Positions 18,685 to 27,508 of a stretch of DNA of 64,000 nt are shown piece by piece. Both the position numbers and the translations under genes were made by a program. This DNA comes from Vampirovibrionales bacterium. Its GTDB lineage: Bacteria; Cyanobacteriota; Vampirovibrionia; Vampirovibrionales; Vampirovibrionaceae. Position 1 is the first letter of the stretch. Each line of letters begins with the position of its first letter. The notes beneath the pieces are model-generated. The model ran no database searches and was not told the origin of the DNA. It was given only the letters and a program-made list of their open reading frames with translations. The stretch covers positions 49,954-113,953 of the forward strand of contig JARXAD010000007.1 in NCBI GenBank assembly GCA_029866025.1, read 5' to 3'.

Positions 18685-19122
18685 ATGCAGCTCTTTCGAT
18701 TGGGGACACCACCACGATGTGTTACTTTTGGTAAACATATTGAAACGAAACAAACGCCACAATTACATTGCGTTTCGGTTTCGTTTACCAAGGAAAACGA
18801 GCAGCTCGATTTGGAAAAGCGAGCGCTAAAAGCTCAGGAAACATTGGGCGATAACCTTCAGTGGGTATTAACGCGTACAGACGCCCACTTAGTAACGCCT
18901 AAACAGACAAATTATAATGTCGTTTTTATCCTGCGTCCGCCCCTATGGAAGTATCTTGCCACGTTGCCGAATCTTGATTTTGTAACAGGGTTCCACCGTT
19001 TGCTCTCCATTCAAAAAGATAAAACCCAAACCGACAAACAATTAACTGACTACTTAAAACCCTCCTATACTGTCAGCACACTGTTACCAACCCTTCGTAC
19101 CCACTTAGATCAAAAAGGTTAA
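18685..19122 (+). CDS. Hypothetical protein between speE and speB
   Basis: A 145-residue Thr/Lys/Gln-rich protein not recognised as any family. The N-terminus MQLFRLGTPPRCVTFGKHIE carries a Pro-Pro followed by Phe-Gly, the recurrent N-terminal pattern in this window. TTAGGAG lies before the ATG. The position inside the polyamine cluster may be incidental. Confidence 0.6.
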   Translation: MQLFRLGTPPRCVTFGKHIETKQTPQLHCVSVSFTKENEQLDLEKRALKAQETLGDNLQWVLTRTDAHLVTPKQTNYNVVFILRPPLWKYLATLPNLDFVTGFHRLLSIQKDKTQTDKQLTDYLKPSYTVSTLLPTLRTHLDQKG

Positions 19123-19141
19123 GCGCTCGACCTTTTATAAA

Positions 19142-20056
19142 ATGAAAGCTTCTACCGTTATGATGCCCTACTTACTTCAACATTCTCCTTTAAACACCCT
19201 TCAGCGCTTGGCCCAAAAACCGCAGTGGATGGGAAGTGTGGATGACTGGGATGCGGCTAAGTGGGTGGCGGTGGGGATCCCTTACGACGGTACCTGTAGT
19301 TATCGCCCCGGTACGCGCTTTGGCCCAGAGATGATTCGCAACGCCAGCTGGGGCATGGAAACCTACAGCCCCGCGCTAAATGGTGATATGGAAGCCGCCT
19401 GCTTGTGGGATGCCGGTGAATTGGCCCTACCTTTTGGCAACCGAAATGCGGCTTTGGCCTTGATGCACGAGGCCACCCAAGCGGTATTGGCTGCCGATAA
19501 ACACTGGCTGGGCATTGGCGGCGAGCACTTAGTCACGCTTCCCACCATCCAAGCCTACACACAAAAATACCCCGATTTGGTGATTCTCCACGCCGATGCC
19601 CACACGGATTTACGCGACGATTATTTGGGCGAAAAACTCTCTCATGCAACCGTACTGCGCCGTTGCGCTGAATTACTCCAAGCCCCCAGTGATTTACTCC
19701 AATTTGGTATTCGTTCTGGCTTAGAAGAAGAATGGAACTGGATGAGAGCCAACCACACCTACCAAGCACCGGATGCTGATTGGGCCAGCGTCATAAAACA
19801 ACGTGCCGGTAACCGCCCCGTGTTTGTAACCTTGGATTTAGACGTGTTTGACCCTGCGGTGTTGCCCGGTACCGGCACCCCCGAGCCCGGTGGCTGGCTA
19901 TGGGCCGATTATTTGCGTTGGATCAACGCCATGCGTGGCCTAAATATTGTGGGCATGGACGTAGTAGAGCTAAGCCCCATGCTGGATGCCAGCGGCTGTT
20001 CCACCGCCTTGGCCGCCAAAGCCATCCGAGAGCTACTGATTGTGGCCAACCTCTAA
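19142..20056 (+). CDS. speB: Agmatinase
   Basis: A 304-residue ureohydrolase converting agmatine to putrescine and urea, feeding SpeE. The binuclear manganese site is intact: IGGEHLVTLP, ILHADAHTDLRDDY and VTLDLDVFDPAVLPGTGTPE. The N-terminal PYDGTCSYRPGTRFGPEMIR matches bacterial agmatinases. No arginine decarboxylase is in the window. Confidence 0.94.
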   Translation: MKASTVMMPYLLQHSPLNTLQRLAQKPQWMGSVDDWDAAKWVAVGIPYDGTCSYRPGTRFGPEMIRNASWGMETYSPALNGDMEAACLWDAGELALPFGNRNAALALMHEATQAVLAADKHWLGIGGEHLVTLPTIQAYTQKYPDLVILHADAHTDLRDDYLGEKLSHATVLRRCAELLQAPSDLLQFGIRSGLEEEWNWMRANHTYQAPDADWASVIKQRAGNRPVFVTLDLDVFDPAVLPGTGTPEPGGWLWADYLRWINAMRGLNIVGMDVVELSPMLDASGCSTALAAKAIRELLIVANL

Positions 20057-20133
20057 AATACGATTGATTGACTCCCTTTACCAACAAGGATAGAGTCACA
20101 AGGCTTTCTCACATCTTGAATAGGAACGTCATT

Positions 20134-20460
20134 ATGCTCAACATCTCACTTCTCTACGGATTAATGGCCCTAGTGGGCGGTATTATTGGCTTTGTAAAGG
20201 TAGGCAGCATGGCTAGCCTTATTGCCGGTAGCGTTAGTGGCATTCTTATTATCATCAGCACCTTGGCATACATGCGGGGCCGCATAGCTGGCTATTACGC
20301 CTTGCTTACCATTACCGTGTTGGTGGGCGGCTGGTTTTTAAAGGGCTATTTGGCCACCGGCAAAATTATGCCTGCCGCCGTTATGACCCTATTAAGCGCC
20401 CTGAACCTACTAGTATTGCTGGTCTTTAAAAAACCGTCACAGCACCAGCCCCTCTCCTAA
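20134..20460 (+). CDS. TMEM14-family small membrane protein
   Basis: A 108-residue protein with four short hydrophobic helices rich in small residues (LMALVGGIIGFVKVGSMASL, then IAGSVSGILIIIS). This matches the TMEM14/UPF0136 family, common in cyanobacteria and organelles. Function in bacteria is not settled. ATG 20134 is chosen because AGGA precedes it; a TTG at 20068 would add 22 unlikely residues. Confidence 0.8.
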   Translation: MLNISLLYGLMALVGGIIGFVKVGSMASLIAGSVSGILIIISTLAYMRGRIAGYYALLTITVLVGGWFLKGYLATGKIMPAAVMTLLSALNLLVLLVFKKPSQHQPLS

Positions 20461-20484
20461 AGGCCAAGGCATTTTATTTATTTT

Positions 20485-20511
20485 GGCTCTAGTCTAGAGT
20501 CTTATGTTTTT
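20485..20511 (+). terminator. Rho-independent terminator after the TMEM14 gene
   Basis: A six-pair stem (GGCTCT with AGAGTC, one G-T pair) with a five-base loop, followed by TTATGTTTTTT. It lies 25 bases past the stop codon at 20460. Confidence 0.6.
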
Positions 20512-20579
20512 TAAGCACATGGCGTTAACCCTTTTTTATTCTGATAGATACCCACCCCCAGAGCGACTTCCCTGCCTTC

Positions 20580-20608
20580 CCCTATTGTAACAATCTGTTA
20601 CGATAGGG
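20580..20608. promoter_or_regulatory. Inverted repeat upstream of the PilP/secretin operon
   Basis: CCCTATTGTAACA and TGTTACGATAGGG pair at 12 of 13 positions around a three-base centre. No T-run follows, so an operator is more likely than a terminator. It lies about 50 bases before the first gene of the secretin operon. The GTAAC/GTTAC core recurs upstream of lpxD. Confidence 0.5.
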
Positions 20609-20659
20609 ATTCGCGTTCGTGTGGGTATTTTTATCCTCAACGCCTCTTCATCCGCTTGA

Positions 20660-21532
20660 ATGGATAGACACCCTAGCCTTATGACTGCCAAACGCCAGTA
20701 TCAACATGACCTATTTCAAGACACCTCTTGGGGCCCCCACGGGCTACTGAACTTGGATATCCCCACACTGGAATTAGCGCCACTACCCACCGCTGCTATG
20801 GATTCGCAACCGTACAGCGTCCCCACAGACTCTTTGCTAAACAATAACCAAACCCGTCTGGCCAGCAGCGGTTTGGCCGTTTTGGGAGGGCTGTTACTAC
20901 TGGGGGCCACCCTGATGGGAACCCAGCTTTGGCAGCAGCAAACTCATCAACAACAGCATGTATTTACTGCTGCTCAACCCTTTGTCGTCAACGCGGCGCC
21001 CATGGCATTGGCCGCAATTGCTGGAAGTCCTACTACCCCAAACCCTATTGTATTACCCGATACTGCCAAAATTCTTCAAGAAGCCCAAGCAACGGCGCGT
21101 ACCCCGTATGGCAGAGACGATCCCTTTTCACCCCTCGTTTCACCCGAGCTACCCGAGAGCGCCAATGCTGCCAACGGTAGCAACGCCGAAGACGTTCCCA
21201 AGCCTCCGGTATTGTCGTTTGTGGGCATTATTGAAGGCGCTAGTGGATCGGGCCGATTGGTGGCCATTTTAAAAAGCACCGGTGAAACCCCAACCACCTA
21301 CATTAAAGAGCCCGGCGACCGATTTGAAGTGGATGGGCACCGCGTGATGTTAAAGCGCGTGAACAAACGGGATGTGGCTGTCGTTATTGATGGCTTAGTA
21401 GAGAACCTCTCCTTACAAGAGTATTCGGATAACGCAACCAATGCCAATAGGGCCACAGGCAGTCCTACTGGCAGCGTAGGCAGTCGTTCCAACAGTTCAA
21501 CCGCCATGCCCATGGCAGGACGAAACCGATGA
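20660..21532 (+). CDS. PilP/GspC-like inner-membrane protein of a secretin system
   Basis: A 290-residue protein. A cytoplasmic N-terminus leads to one membrane helix (LAVLGGLLLLGATLMGTQLW), a Pro/Ala-rich periplasmic linker with GRDDPFSPL, then a small beta domain. That domain has PVLSFVGIIEG, TYIKEPGDRFEVDGHRVMLK and ends LVENLSLQEYS. This is the layout of type IV pilus PilP / type II GspC proteins that dock onto a secretin. It overlaps the next gene by 4 bases (ATGA). The pilM, pilN and pilO partners are not adjacent. ATG 20681 is an alternative start. Confidence 0.68.
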   Translation: MDRHPSLMTAKRQYQHDLFQDTSWGPHGLLNLDIPTLELAPLPTAAMDSQPYSVPTDSLLNNNQTRLASSGLAVLGGLLLLGATLMGTQLWQQQTHQQQHVFTAAQPFVVNAAPMALAAIAGSPTTPNPIVLPDTAKILQEAQATARTPYGRDDPFSPLVSPELPESANAANGSNAEDVPKPPVLSFVGIIEGASGSGRLVAILKSTGETPTTYIKEPGDRFEVDGHRVMLKRVNKRDVAVVIDGLVENLSLQEYSDNATNANRATGSPTGSVGSRSNSSTAMPMAGRNR

Positions 21533-23577
21533 CCCACCTGCGATACCCTAGTTTTATCCAACGCACCACCCGCGGCGGCACCCGCGCTTTTTTGGCAGGG
21601 GTGATCAGTGGGCTGGTTGCATTGTCTTGGACGGGAGTCTTCCCCTTACTGGGTAACCACCCAGCTTACGGGGCGGTCTCTATGTACGAAGCCATTACGG
21701 TGCCTAACGGTAGCAAAACCATCACCATCCAAGTTTCCGATGCCCCGGTAAGAGAGGTGCTACGCGCCTTGGCCAAAGAAGGCGGCCTAAACCTCATGCT
21801 GGATGAATCGGTAACCGGCACCATTACCCTAGACTTAAAAAAAACGCCTCTCAATGAAGCATTAACAGCCATTGCCAGCCTCAGCAATCTCACCATTATT
21901 CCCCAAAGCCAAAACTTGTTTTTGGTATTGCACCGCGATCGTGCCCAGTCCGTCGGTTTAAACCGGCCCCTAACTCATATCATCCCCATTCAGTTTGGCA
22001 ACGCCAGCCAAATGGCGGCCTTGCTTAACAGCTCTTTATTAGCCGATCCGGCCATGCAACAAGGGGTTGGTGGACAGGCCGGCGCACAAGGCGGAGGACA
22101 AGCAGGGGGGCAAGGCGCTCTTCAAGGGGGGGCAAACCTCAAGGTTCAAGCCGACCCCAGAACCAATAGCATTATGGTCATTGGCACCACTCGAGACATT
22201 GAGCTGGCCGAAGCCGCCGTTAAATCATTGGATCGTCCCCGTGAATCCAAGATTTTTTACCTGTCTCATGCCAACGCCGTGGATGTGGCGACCCAGTTGG
22301 TAAGCAGTATTTTTAACGACGGTACCCAAGGCCTCCTCATTTCGGGTGCTGGCGGTGGTGGTGGACAAGGCGGTGGACAAGGCGGAGGCCGAAACTCGGG
22401 GGGTGGGGGACTGGGTGCCGGGGGACAAGGGGGCGTATTGCAAACGCAGGCAAGCAGCTTACGGGTAAACACCGAAGCCATTACCGAAGGATCCGGCATT
22501 AATAACATTACGGGCGGCGGTAGCGGAGGTAACGGTTCTTCCAGCTTTTCATCCGATATTTTGTTGCGGGGCATTATTAAATCGTCCAGTACCATTCAAG
22601 TCTCACCATTGAGCGCTATTGTGTTGCCCGATACCCGCCTCAACTCTCTCACCATTCTAGGAACAAGCGAACAAATTGCTCAAGCAGAAGCGTTGATTCC
22701 GGTGTTGGATGCCGAACCCCCTCAAGTGTCTATTGATGTATCTTTGGTAGAAATTTCAGAGCAGGGCGTCAAACAGCTCAGTACGAACGTTGGTTTGGCA
22801 GACGGTCGGTTTCAATTTGGCTTTAATAACGAGGCTTTGAGTGGCATTCGAAGCCAGACGGCTGTGCCCACAACCGCCGGAACCGGGATTATTGGCCTAC
22901 CCACCAATGACCCCACCGATGCACGCAGCACCGCCCGCTCAGGAATGCTGTTCTCCAGTCGCCCCCTGGTAACAGGCAATGATTATCTGTTTCAAGTCAA
23001 TGCCTTAATTAATAATCGTCGTGCCAAGGTACTGGCCAATCCCACCATTGTGGCCACCCATGATACCGAAGCCATTGTGAGCATTGTGGACCAAATTGTA
23101 CGACGCGTGAATGTAACCGTGGCCGGTTTGGCAGGCACCACCACTATTACTACCGAGCTGGGCGAAGCCGGTATTGTATTAGATATTTTGCCCAAAATTG
23201 GCGAAGATGGCACGGTGACCATGCGTATTCGCCCATCGATTACCTCCATTCGAGACATTCAGCAAGACTCCAATGGCAACCAGGTTACACTCCTTACCAA
23301 GCGGGATTTACTGGCCCAGGCTGTTCGCGTTAAAGACGGGCAAACCCTTATTATAGGCGGCTTGGTAAAAGAAAACTCCTCACTCACCAAAGACAAATAC
23401 CCTTTGCTGGGTGATTTACCCATTGTGGGAGCCATGTTTCGCGCCTCAGCCAGCAGTACCAACCGCAGCGAACTGGTGCTTATGATGACACCTCATATTC
23501 TGAACCCTCTAAACCAAACGCCTACCATCACTCGCTCTCCCATGAATGTGAGCATTCTGGAGGGACTTGCCCCGTGA
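21529..23577 (+). CDS. pilQ: Secretin, first of two tandem copies (PilQ/GspD family)
   Basis: A 682-residue outer-membrane channel subunit. An N-terminal hydrophobic segment is followed by a secretin/TonB short domain (VSDAPVREVLRALAKEGGLN), N-domain repeats (IPIQFGNASQMAALLN, then SKIFYLSHANAVDVATQLVS) and the C-terminal secretin barrel. The barrel shows QVSIDVSLVEISEQGVKQLS, VLANPTIVATHDTEAIVSI, GQTLIIGGLVKE and YPLLGDLPIVGAMF. Two Gly/Gln-rich inserts (about 22066-22135 and 22348-22434) interrupt the N-domains. It is coupled by 4-base overlaps to the genes on both sides. It could serve type IV pili or type II secretion. Confidence 0.9.
   Translation: MTHLRYPSFIQRTTRGGTRAFLAGVISGLVALSWTGVFPLLGNHPAYGAVSMYEAITVPNGSKTITIQVSDAPVREVLRALAKEGGLNLMLDESVTGTITLDLKKTPLNEALTAIASLSNLTIIPQSQNLFLVLHRDRAQSVGLNRPLTHIIPIQFGNASQMAALLNSSLLADPAMQQGVGGQAGAQGGGQAGGQGALQGGANLKVQADPRTNSIMVIGTTRDIELAEAAVKSLDRPRESKIFYLSHANAVDVATQLVSSIFNDGTQGLLISGAGGGGGQGGGQGGGRNSGGGGLGAGGQGGVLQTQASSLRVNTEAITEGSGINNITGGGSGGNGSSSFSSDILLRGIIKSSSTIQVSPLSAIVLPDTRLNSLTILGTSEQIAQAEALIPVLDAEPPQVSIDVSLVEISEQGVKQLSTNVGLADGRFQFGFNNEALSGIRSQTAVPTTAGTGIIGLPTNDPTDARSTARSGMLFSSRPLVTGNDYLFQVNALINNRRAKVLANPTIVATHDTEAIVSIVDQIVRRVNVTVAGLAGTTTITTELGEAGIVLDILPKIGEDGTVTMRIRPSITSIRDIQQDSNGNQVTLLTKRDLLAQAVRVKDGQTLIIGGLVKENSSLTKDKYPLLGDLPIVGAMFRASASSTNRSELVLMMTPHILNPLNQTPTITRSPMNVSILEGLAP
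22348..22434 (+). repeat. Gly/Gln-rich low-complexity insert in the first secretin
   Basis: Short degenerate repeats of GGTGGACAAGGC encode runs of GGGQGGGQGG. An equivalent insert sits at the same place in the second secretin. Such sequence probably forms a flexible loop. Confidence 0.75.
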
Positions 23578-25838
23578 TAACACTGCTGCCTTACCACCAT
23601 GCTTTCACTCGGCGCTTTGCTGCCACGGTCTCACTGGGTCTTACGGCCACCATGGTGTTTAGCACCCTGGTGGACTCTCCAAAAACATACACGTTAGAAA
23701 CCACGGCAAGCGCCCAGGAAACAGAGCCCCATTCTCGGGTGGATCGCCATTTAAGTGAACTACCCAATCAGCAAAAATTTATCACATTGGCCTTACGCGG
23801 TGTTCCACTAGCCACAGCCCTTAGCGCCATTGGGCGTGAAGGAGGCTTTGGCGTGGTGGTAAGTGACGCCATTACAGGTGAGTTGAATACGGATTTAAGT
23901 AAGGTTTCTATTATAGAAGCCTTGCAAGCACTGGCCAGCCAGTACGACTTGCAATACACCGTGCAAAATGGCCGCACCCTAATGGTGTATAACCGCACCA
24001 GCGATTCGGGGGTGGAGCTGCAACGTTCGCATTCCGACATTATTCCATTGCAACATGCCAACGCCAGTGTGGTTGCTCAGCTGCTTAACAACACTATTTT
24101 TCAGCAGTCGGCCGGAGGAGGGGTGGGCGGTACTAGCAATCGCGTCTCTACACCCTCCCAGTCTGTTGCATCAGGCGGCGCTCAGCAAAATACTAATCCG
24201 TTGGGGCCTAGCATTACCGCCGATTTTAGAACCAACAGCGTTTTAGTGGTGGGGCGAGAAAGCGATGTGGAACTCGCCAAGGAATACGCCCACATACTAG
24301 ACAAACCTCGCGAGCGAAAAACGTGGCGCCTTAGCCATTCCGACGCATTAAATGTGGCTTCGCTCCTTTCGGCCGGCCTATTTAATGAAGGCACCCCTGC
24401 CTTAATTTTATCGGGGAGTGGCGGCGGCCAACCGGGTGGACAAGGCGGTGGCGGTGGACAAGGCGGTGGTGGACAAGGCGGTGGCGGGCAAGGCGGGGGG
24501 CAAGGAAACATTGGAAATCTTCCGAGCACCTTAAACGTCCGTAGCGAGACGATTGAAGAAGGTTCTGGCTCAACCTCTGCCAGTCCCGGACAAGATTTAG
24601 ACACCGCAAGCGGCAGCAGTACCACCCTAAGGGCCACCGTAAAACAGCAGGCCACCGTTAGCATTATGCCTACGGGGGTGTTGATTGTTCCCGACACACG
24701 CCTAAATACCATTACACTATTGGGCACTGCTACCCAACTGGCCTTGGCAGAAAAAATGATGGCATCCTTGGATCAGCCTGCCCCCCAAGTGGTGATTGAA
24801 ACCACCCTATTGGAAGTGAGTGAAGGGTCTGCCAAAGAGCTGGGCTTTAACATGGGCCTGGATCAAGGCACCTTCCAAACCTCTCAAAACAATGTGCCTT
24901 CTACCGGTTCGTTTGGTGGCACCACTCCCTTTACTCAAGCCGTTGGGCTTGCCAATTCGGCCACCAACCCCTTTGAAGCCCTCTTTCGTTACGCCACCCG
25001 CCGCGATTACGGCTCTTCTTACAATTTTTATTACCAAATCAATGCCCTTATTCGCAACAACCGCGCCAAAATTTTAGCCAATCCCAACCTTATTACCATG
25101 CACGATGAAGAAGCTGTGATTAGCATTGTGGATGAAATTATTAAAAGTGTCACCGTCACCTTAGATTCTTCCAATGGTTCGGTTATTGGGAGCACCACCA
25201 ACATTGGGGAAGTGGGCGTGACCCTCTCTGTACTACCAAAGGTGGGTGCCAATGGCTTTATTAACTTACGCATTCATCCCACCCTATCCACGGTGTCTTC
25301 GGTTCAAGAAGACGCTCAGGGCAACATCATTACATTGCTATCCAAACGAGAAGCCATTGGGCAGAACATTAAACTACATGATGGGGAAACCCTGGTTATG
25401 GGCGGCCTCATTCAAGAAACCGACACCAACAACGTGAGTAAATATCCCTTTTTAGCCGATCTCCCCATTTTGGGGGCCTTGGCCCGAAACTCCACACGCA
25501 GCCGCCAACGCACCGAATTGCTGGTGTTATTAACCCCCCACATTGTCAAAAACGATACCACGGCCCCTACACCAGGCCCCGGCATCTTGCCTGGTATTCA
25601 AGCCCCCAAAGTTATTTCGTCCACACTGGGCGGCGTGGGCGCAGGTGGCTTTGCGTATGTGGCCCAACCCTTGGTAGAAGTCTCGGAGCAATCGGACGCC
25701 GACATTCCCGATATTATTGCCAACCCCATCAACACCTCGCAGCAACGCCAGCTATTGGGCGGTACGCCAACACAGGGGCCTCCAACAACGTCACCCGCCA
25801 GCAACAGTGGCTGGCAAAAGCGTCAATACACTCCCTAA
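23574..25838 (+). CDS. pilQ: Secretin, second tandem copy (PilQ/GspD family)
   Basis: A 754-residue paralogue of the preceding secretin with the same order of domains. They are the short N-terminal domain (LRGVPLATALSAIGREGGFG), N-domains (IIPLQHANASVVAQLLNN; KTWRLSHSDALNVASLLSA), a Gly/Gln-rich insert, and a secretin barrel with QVVIETTLLEVSEGSAKELG, GETLVMGGLIQE and YPFLADLPILGALA. It starts with GTG overlapping the upstream stop by 4 bases. The C-terminal 100 residues are an extra Pro/Gly/Gln-rich tail after the barrel, not present in copy one. The sequences have diverged well beyond a recent duplication, so separate roles or a mixed channel are possible. Confidence 0.9.
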   Translation: MITLLPYHHAFTRRFAATVSLGLTATMVFSTLVDSPKTYTLETTASAQETEPHSRVDRHLSELPNQQKFITLALRGVPLATALSAIGREGGFGVVVSDAITGELNTDLSKVSIIEALQALASQYDLQYTVQNGRTLMVYNRTSDSGVELQRSHSDIIPLQHANASVVAQLLNNTIFQQSAGGGVGGTSNRVSTPSQSVASGGAQQNTNPLGPSITADFRTNSVLVVGRESDVELAKEYAHILDKPRERKTWRLSHSDALNVASLLSAGLFNEGTPALILSGSGGGQPGGQGGGGGQGGGGQGGGGQGGGQGNIGNLPSTLNVRSETIEEGSGSTSASPGQDLDTASGSSTTLRATVKQQATVSIMPTGVLIVPDTRLNTITLLGTATQLALAEKMMASLDQPAPQVVIETTLLEVSEGSAKELGFNMGLDQGTFQTSQNNVPSTGSFGGTTPFTQAVGLANSATNPFEALFRYATRRDYGSSYNFYYQINALIRNNRAKILANPNLITMHDEEAVISIVDEIIKSVTVTLDSSNGSVIGSTTNIGEVGVTLSVLPKVGANGFINLRIHPTLSTVSSVQEDAQGNIITLLSKREAIGQNIKLHDGETLVMGGLIQETDTNNVSKYPFLADLPILGALARNSTRSRQRTELLVLLTPHIVKNDTTAPTPGPGILPGIQAPKVISSTLGGVGAGGFAYVAQPLVEVSEQSDADIPDIIANPINTSQQRQLLGGTPTQGPPTTSPASNSGWQKRQYTP
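24435..24505 (+). repeat. Gly/Gln-rich tandem repeat in the second secretin
   Basis: Repeated units close to GGACAAGGCGGTGGC encode GGQGGGGQGGG. Unit length slips between 12 and 15 bases. This is a candidate site for length variation between strains. Confidence 0.75.
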
Positions 25839-25877
25839 GCCCCCCAAACAATCTATCGGACGGTGGGTGGTCTTTGC

Positions 25878-25883
25878 TATAAT
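25878..25883 (+). promoter_or_regulatory. -10 element of the tRNA-Ser gene
   Basis: A perfect TATAAT lies 22 bases before the tRNA 5' end. The sequence 16-18 bases further upstream does not match a -35 well. Confidence 0.6.
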
Positions 25884-25905
25884 GCCCACCTAACCGCTGC
25901 CGTTA

Positions 25906-25987
25906 GGAAGTGAGCCGAATGGTTAGGGAACCGCCTTGAAAGCGGTCGCCCCGCAAGGGGTCGCAGGTTCGAATCCTGTCACTTCCG
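25906..25987 (+). tRNA. tRNA-Ser, anticodon UGA
   Basis: Acceptor arms GGAAGTG (25906-25912) and CACTTCC (25980-25986) pair fully, with G as discriminator. The anticodon stem is ACCGC/GCGGT with loop CTTGAAA, so the anticodon is TGA (UGA), reading UCA serine codons. The long variable arm (CCCC-GCAA-GGGG) is the serine hallmark. The T arm is GCAGG-TTCGAAT-CCTGT. CCA is not encoded. Confidence 0.96.
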
Positions 25988-26069
25988 CACGGCACACCGT
26001 GTTTGTAATTAATAACTTTTAGCCTTGCTACATTTTTCTCTACCGCTAGACAGTATGGGTTTTATTACC

Positions 26070-26549
26070 ATGAAACTATCCCCCTTTGTTTTTGCTGCTT
26101 TCACTTTATTAGGTGTGGGAGGAGGCTGTAAAAACGAACCAGATACATCAGCATTAACTGCCCGAAAACAACGAGAACTGAAAATGATGAACACAATGGA
26201 GCGTCTAGCTATTTGGCGCTCTGCCCGGCTAGCAAACGATTTGTTTAACAAAAAAAATTCTGATCCAGACAAAGTATTTTTCACTGAGACACGCGACAGC
26301 AAAAGTCGTACACAGCTAAGCGTGGATTGCTTTGTTGTTACCAAAGGCTTGTTTGAAAGCGAGAAAAACCGTGTATTTACTTATAGTACAGGCTCTATAG
26401 ACGGAAAAATTAATGTATCTTATGCTGATGGAAGGGATACAACCCGAAACGTTGAATATATTTTGAGTAAGATTGAGCGAGACTCCATTTATAGGAGCTT
26501 CTTCCCATTAAAGGTTCAAAAAAAGAAAACCCCACAACCAACCCCGTAA
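26070..26549 (+). CDS. Putative lipoprotein of unknown function
   Basis: A 159-residue product starting MKLSPFVFAAFTLLGVGGGC. This is a signal peptide ending in a Cys suited to lipid attachment, although the residues before the Cys are Gly rather than the usual Leu-Ala-Gly. The mature part is Lys/Arg/Ser-rich with one further Cys and is not recognised. An upstream start at 26025 would hide the signal peptide. The gene is AT-richer than its neighbours and converges on the SIMPL gene. Confidence 0.6.
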   Translation: MKLSPFVFAAFTLLGVGGGCKNEPDTSALTARKQRELKMMNTMERLAIWRSARLANDLFNKKNSDPDKVFFTETRDSKSRTQLSVDCFVVTKGLFESEKNRVFTYSTGSIDGKINVSYADGRDTTRNVEYILSKIERDSIYRSFFPLKVQKKKTPQPTP

Positions 26550-26557
26550 TAGAGCCC

Positions 26558-27355
26558 TTAACGCAACTCGAAAGTCACATTCACCACGGCAGTGACTTTT
26601 TTAGAGCGGGTGCTGGTATCACTCATGCCGTAATCACTCACCTCGGTGGAATCCGGCGAGGTAATTTGAAACACCCCCATGCTGGCCGATTGAATGCCAC
26701 CCACACCATTGCCCGTTTGCTTGGCCATGTGCACCGCCCGTTGTTTGGCGTTTTCAATGGCCTTGCCCAGCAACGGTATCTTCAGTTCATCCAAACCTTT
26801 CAGCATGTATTGGGTGCTGTAAACGTTTACCTGAATCCCCTTGGCCAACAGTTCACCGCTGTCGCGGCTCAGGGCTTCCACTTGGTCGACGGCCGGGGTG
26901 CCCAATTTGAATTCGGCATTCACCCGATACGCCAAAATGTTGCTGGTGTCTTCGTTGCCATTGCTAAAACGAGCATATTGGGGAATCACATCGTAACGCA
27001 CCACTTGAAAGGCGTCTTTATGCAGCTTGTAATTTTTTAGAAAAATCTTCAGCTGGCCCACATCATGCTGGGTTTTGGCGTAGGCGGCTTGGCGGGTGGG
27101 GGCTTCCGCAGCTACATTGCCTGTCCACGTGGCCCAATCGCTGTCCACCACTTGGCTGGTGCTGCCCGTTACCGTCATCACATGGCTGGTGGCGGTTTTA
27201 ATATACACCATGCTGTTGGCCACAATGGCCGCTGCAATCACCAAGCCCAGTGCGGCAATTAACCCCGTGGTGTTTTGGGCCGCCCAGCGATTTTTAAGCT
27301 GACACAGCCAGTTTTTGGAGGGCTCTTGCGAAATTTCGTGTTCTGGTAACGCCAT
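26558..27355 (-). CDS. SIMPL-domain (DUF541) protein, membrane-anchored
   Basis: A 265-residue protein. One N-terminal membrane helix (GLIAALGLVIAAAIVANSMV) is followed by a SIMPL/BP26-like domain. The domain has VTGSTSQVVDSDWATWTGNV, YKLHKDAFQVV, ENAKQRAVHMAKQTG and a final strand TAVVNVTFELR. Family members form periplasmic oligomers; the role is unclear. ATG 27355 has GGGA upstream; the frame is open to 27385. Confidence 0.8.
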   Translation of the reverse strand: MALPEHEISQEPSKNWLCQLKNRWAAQNTTGLIAALGLVIAAAIVANSMVYIKTATSHVMTVTGSTSQVVDSDWATWTGNVAAEAPTRQAAYAKTQHDVGQLKIFLKNYKLHKDAFQVVRYDVIPQYARFSNGNEDTSNILAYRVNAEFKLGTPAVDQVEALSRDSGELLAKGIQVNVYSTQYMLKGLDELKIPLLGKAIENAKQRAVHMAKQTGNGVGGIQSASMGVFQITSPDSTEVSDYGMSDTSTRSKKVTAVVNVTFELR

Positions 27356-27508
27356 GGTATTTCCCAATACAACCCACTCAACCAATCCATCAAAGACTAC
27401 TCAATCATAAAAGCACGCTGTACAAAATAAAAGTGATAAAAAAATGACAGAGCAAAAGCGCCGCTTGTAAAAGACAAACGACGCCTTAACATATCTGACG
27501 TTCCAGAT

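Noticed and set aside
22266..22595. Proline-rich antisense frames opposite the secretin Gly/Gln inserts (also 24182-24727)
   Set aside because: They are the mirror of GGxCAAGGx repeats; composition alone keeps them open.
22348..24505. Repeats in the two secretin genes considered as CRISPR or regulatory repeats
   Set aside because: They are in frame, degenerate, encode Gly/Gln runs and have no unique spacers.
26025..26069. Upstream start for the lipoprotein gene
   Set aside because: It would bury the clear signal peptide beginning at 26070.
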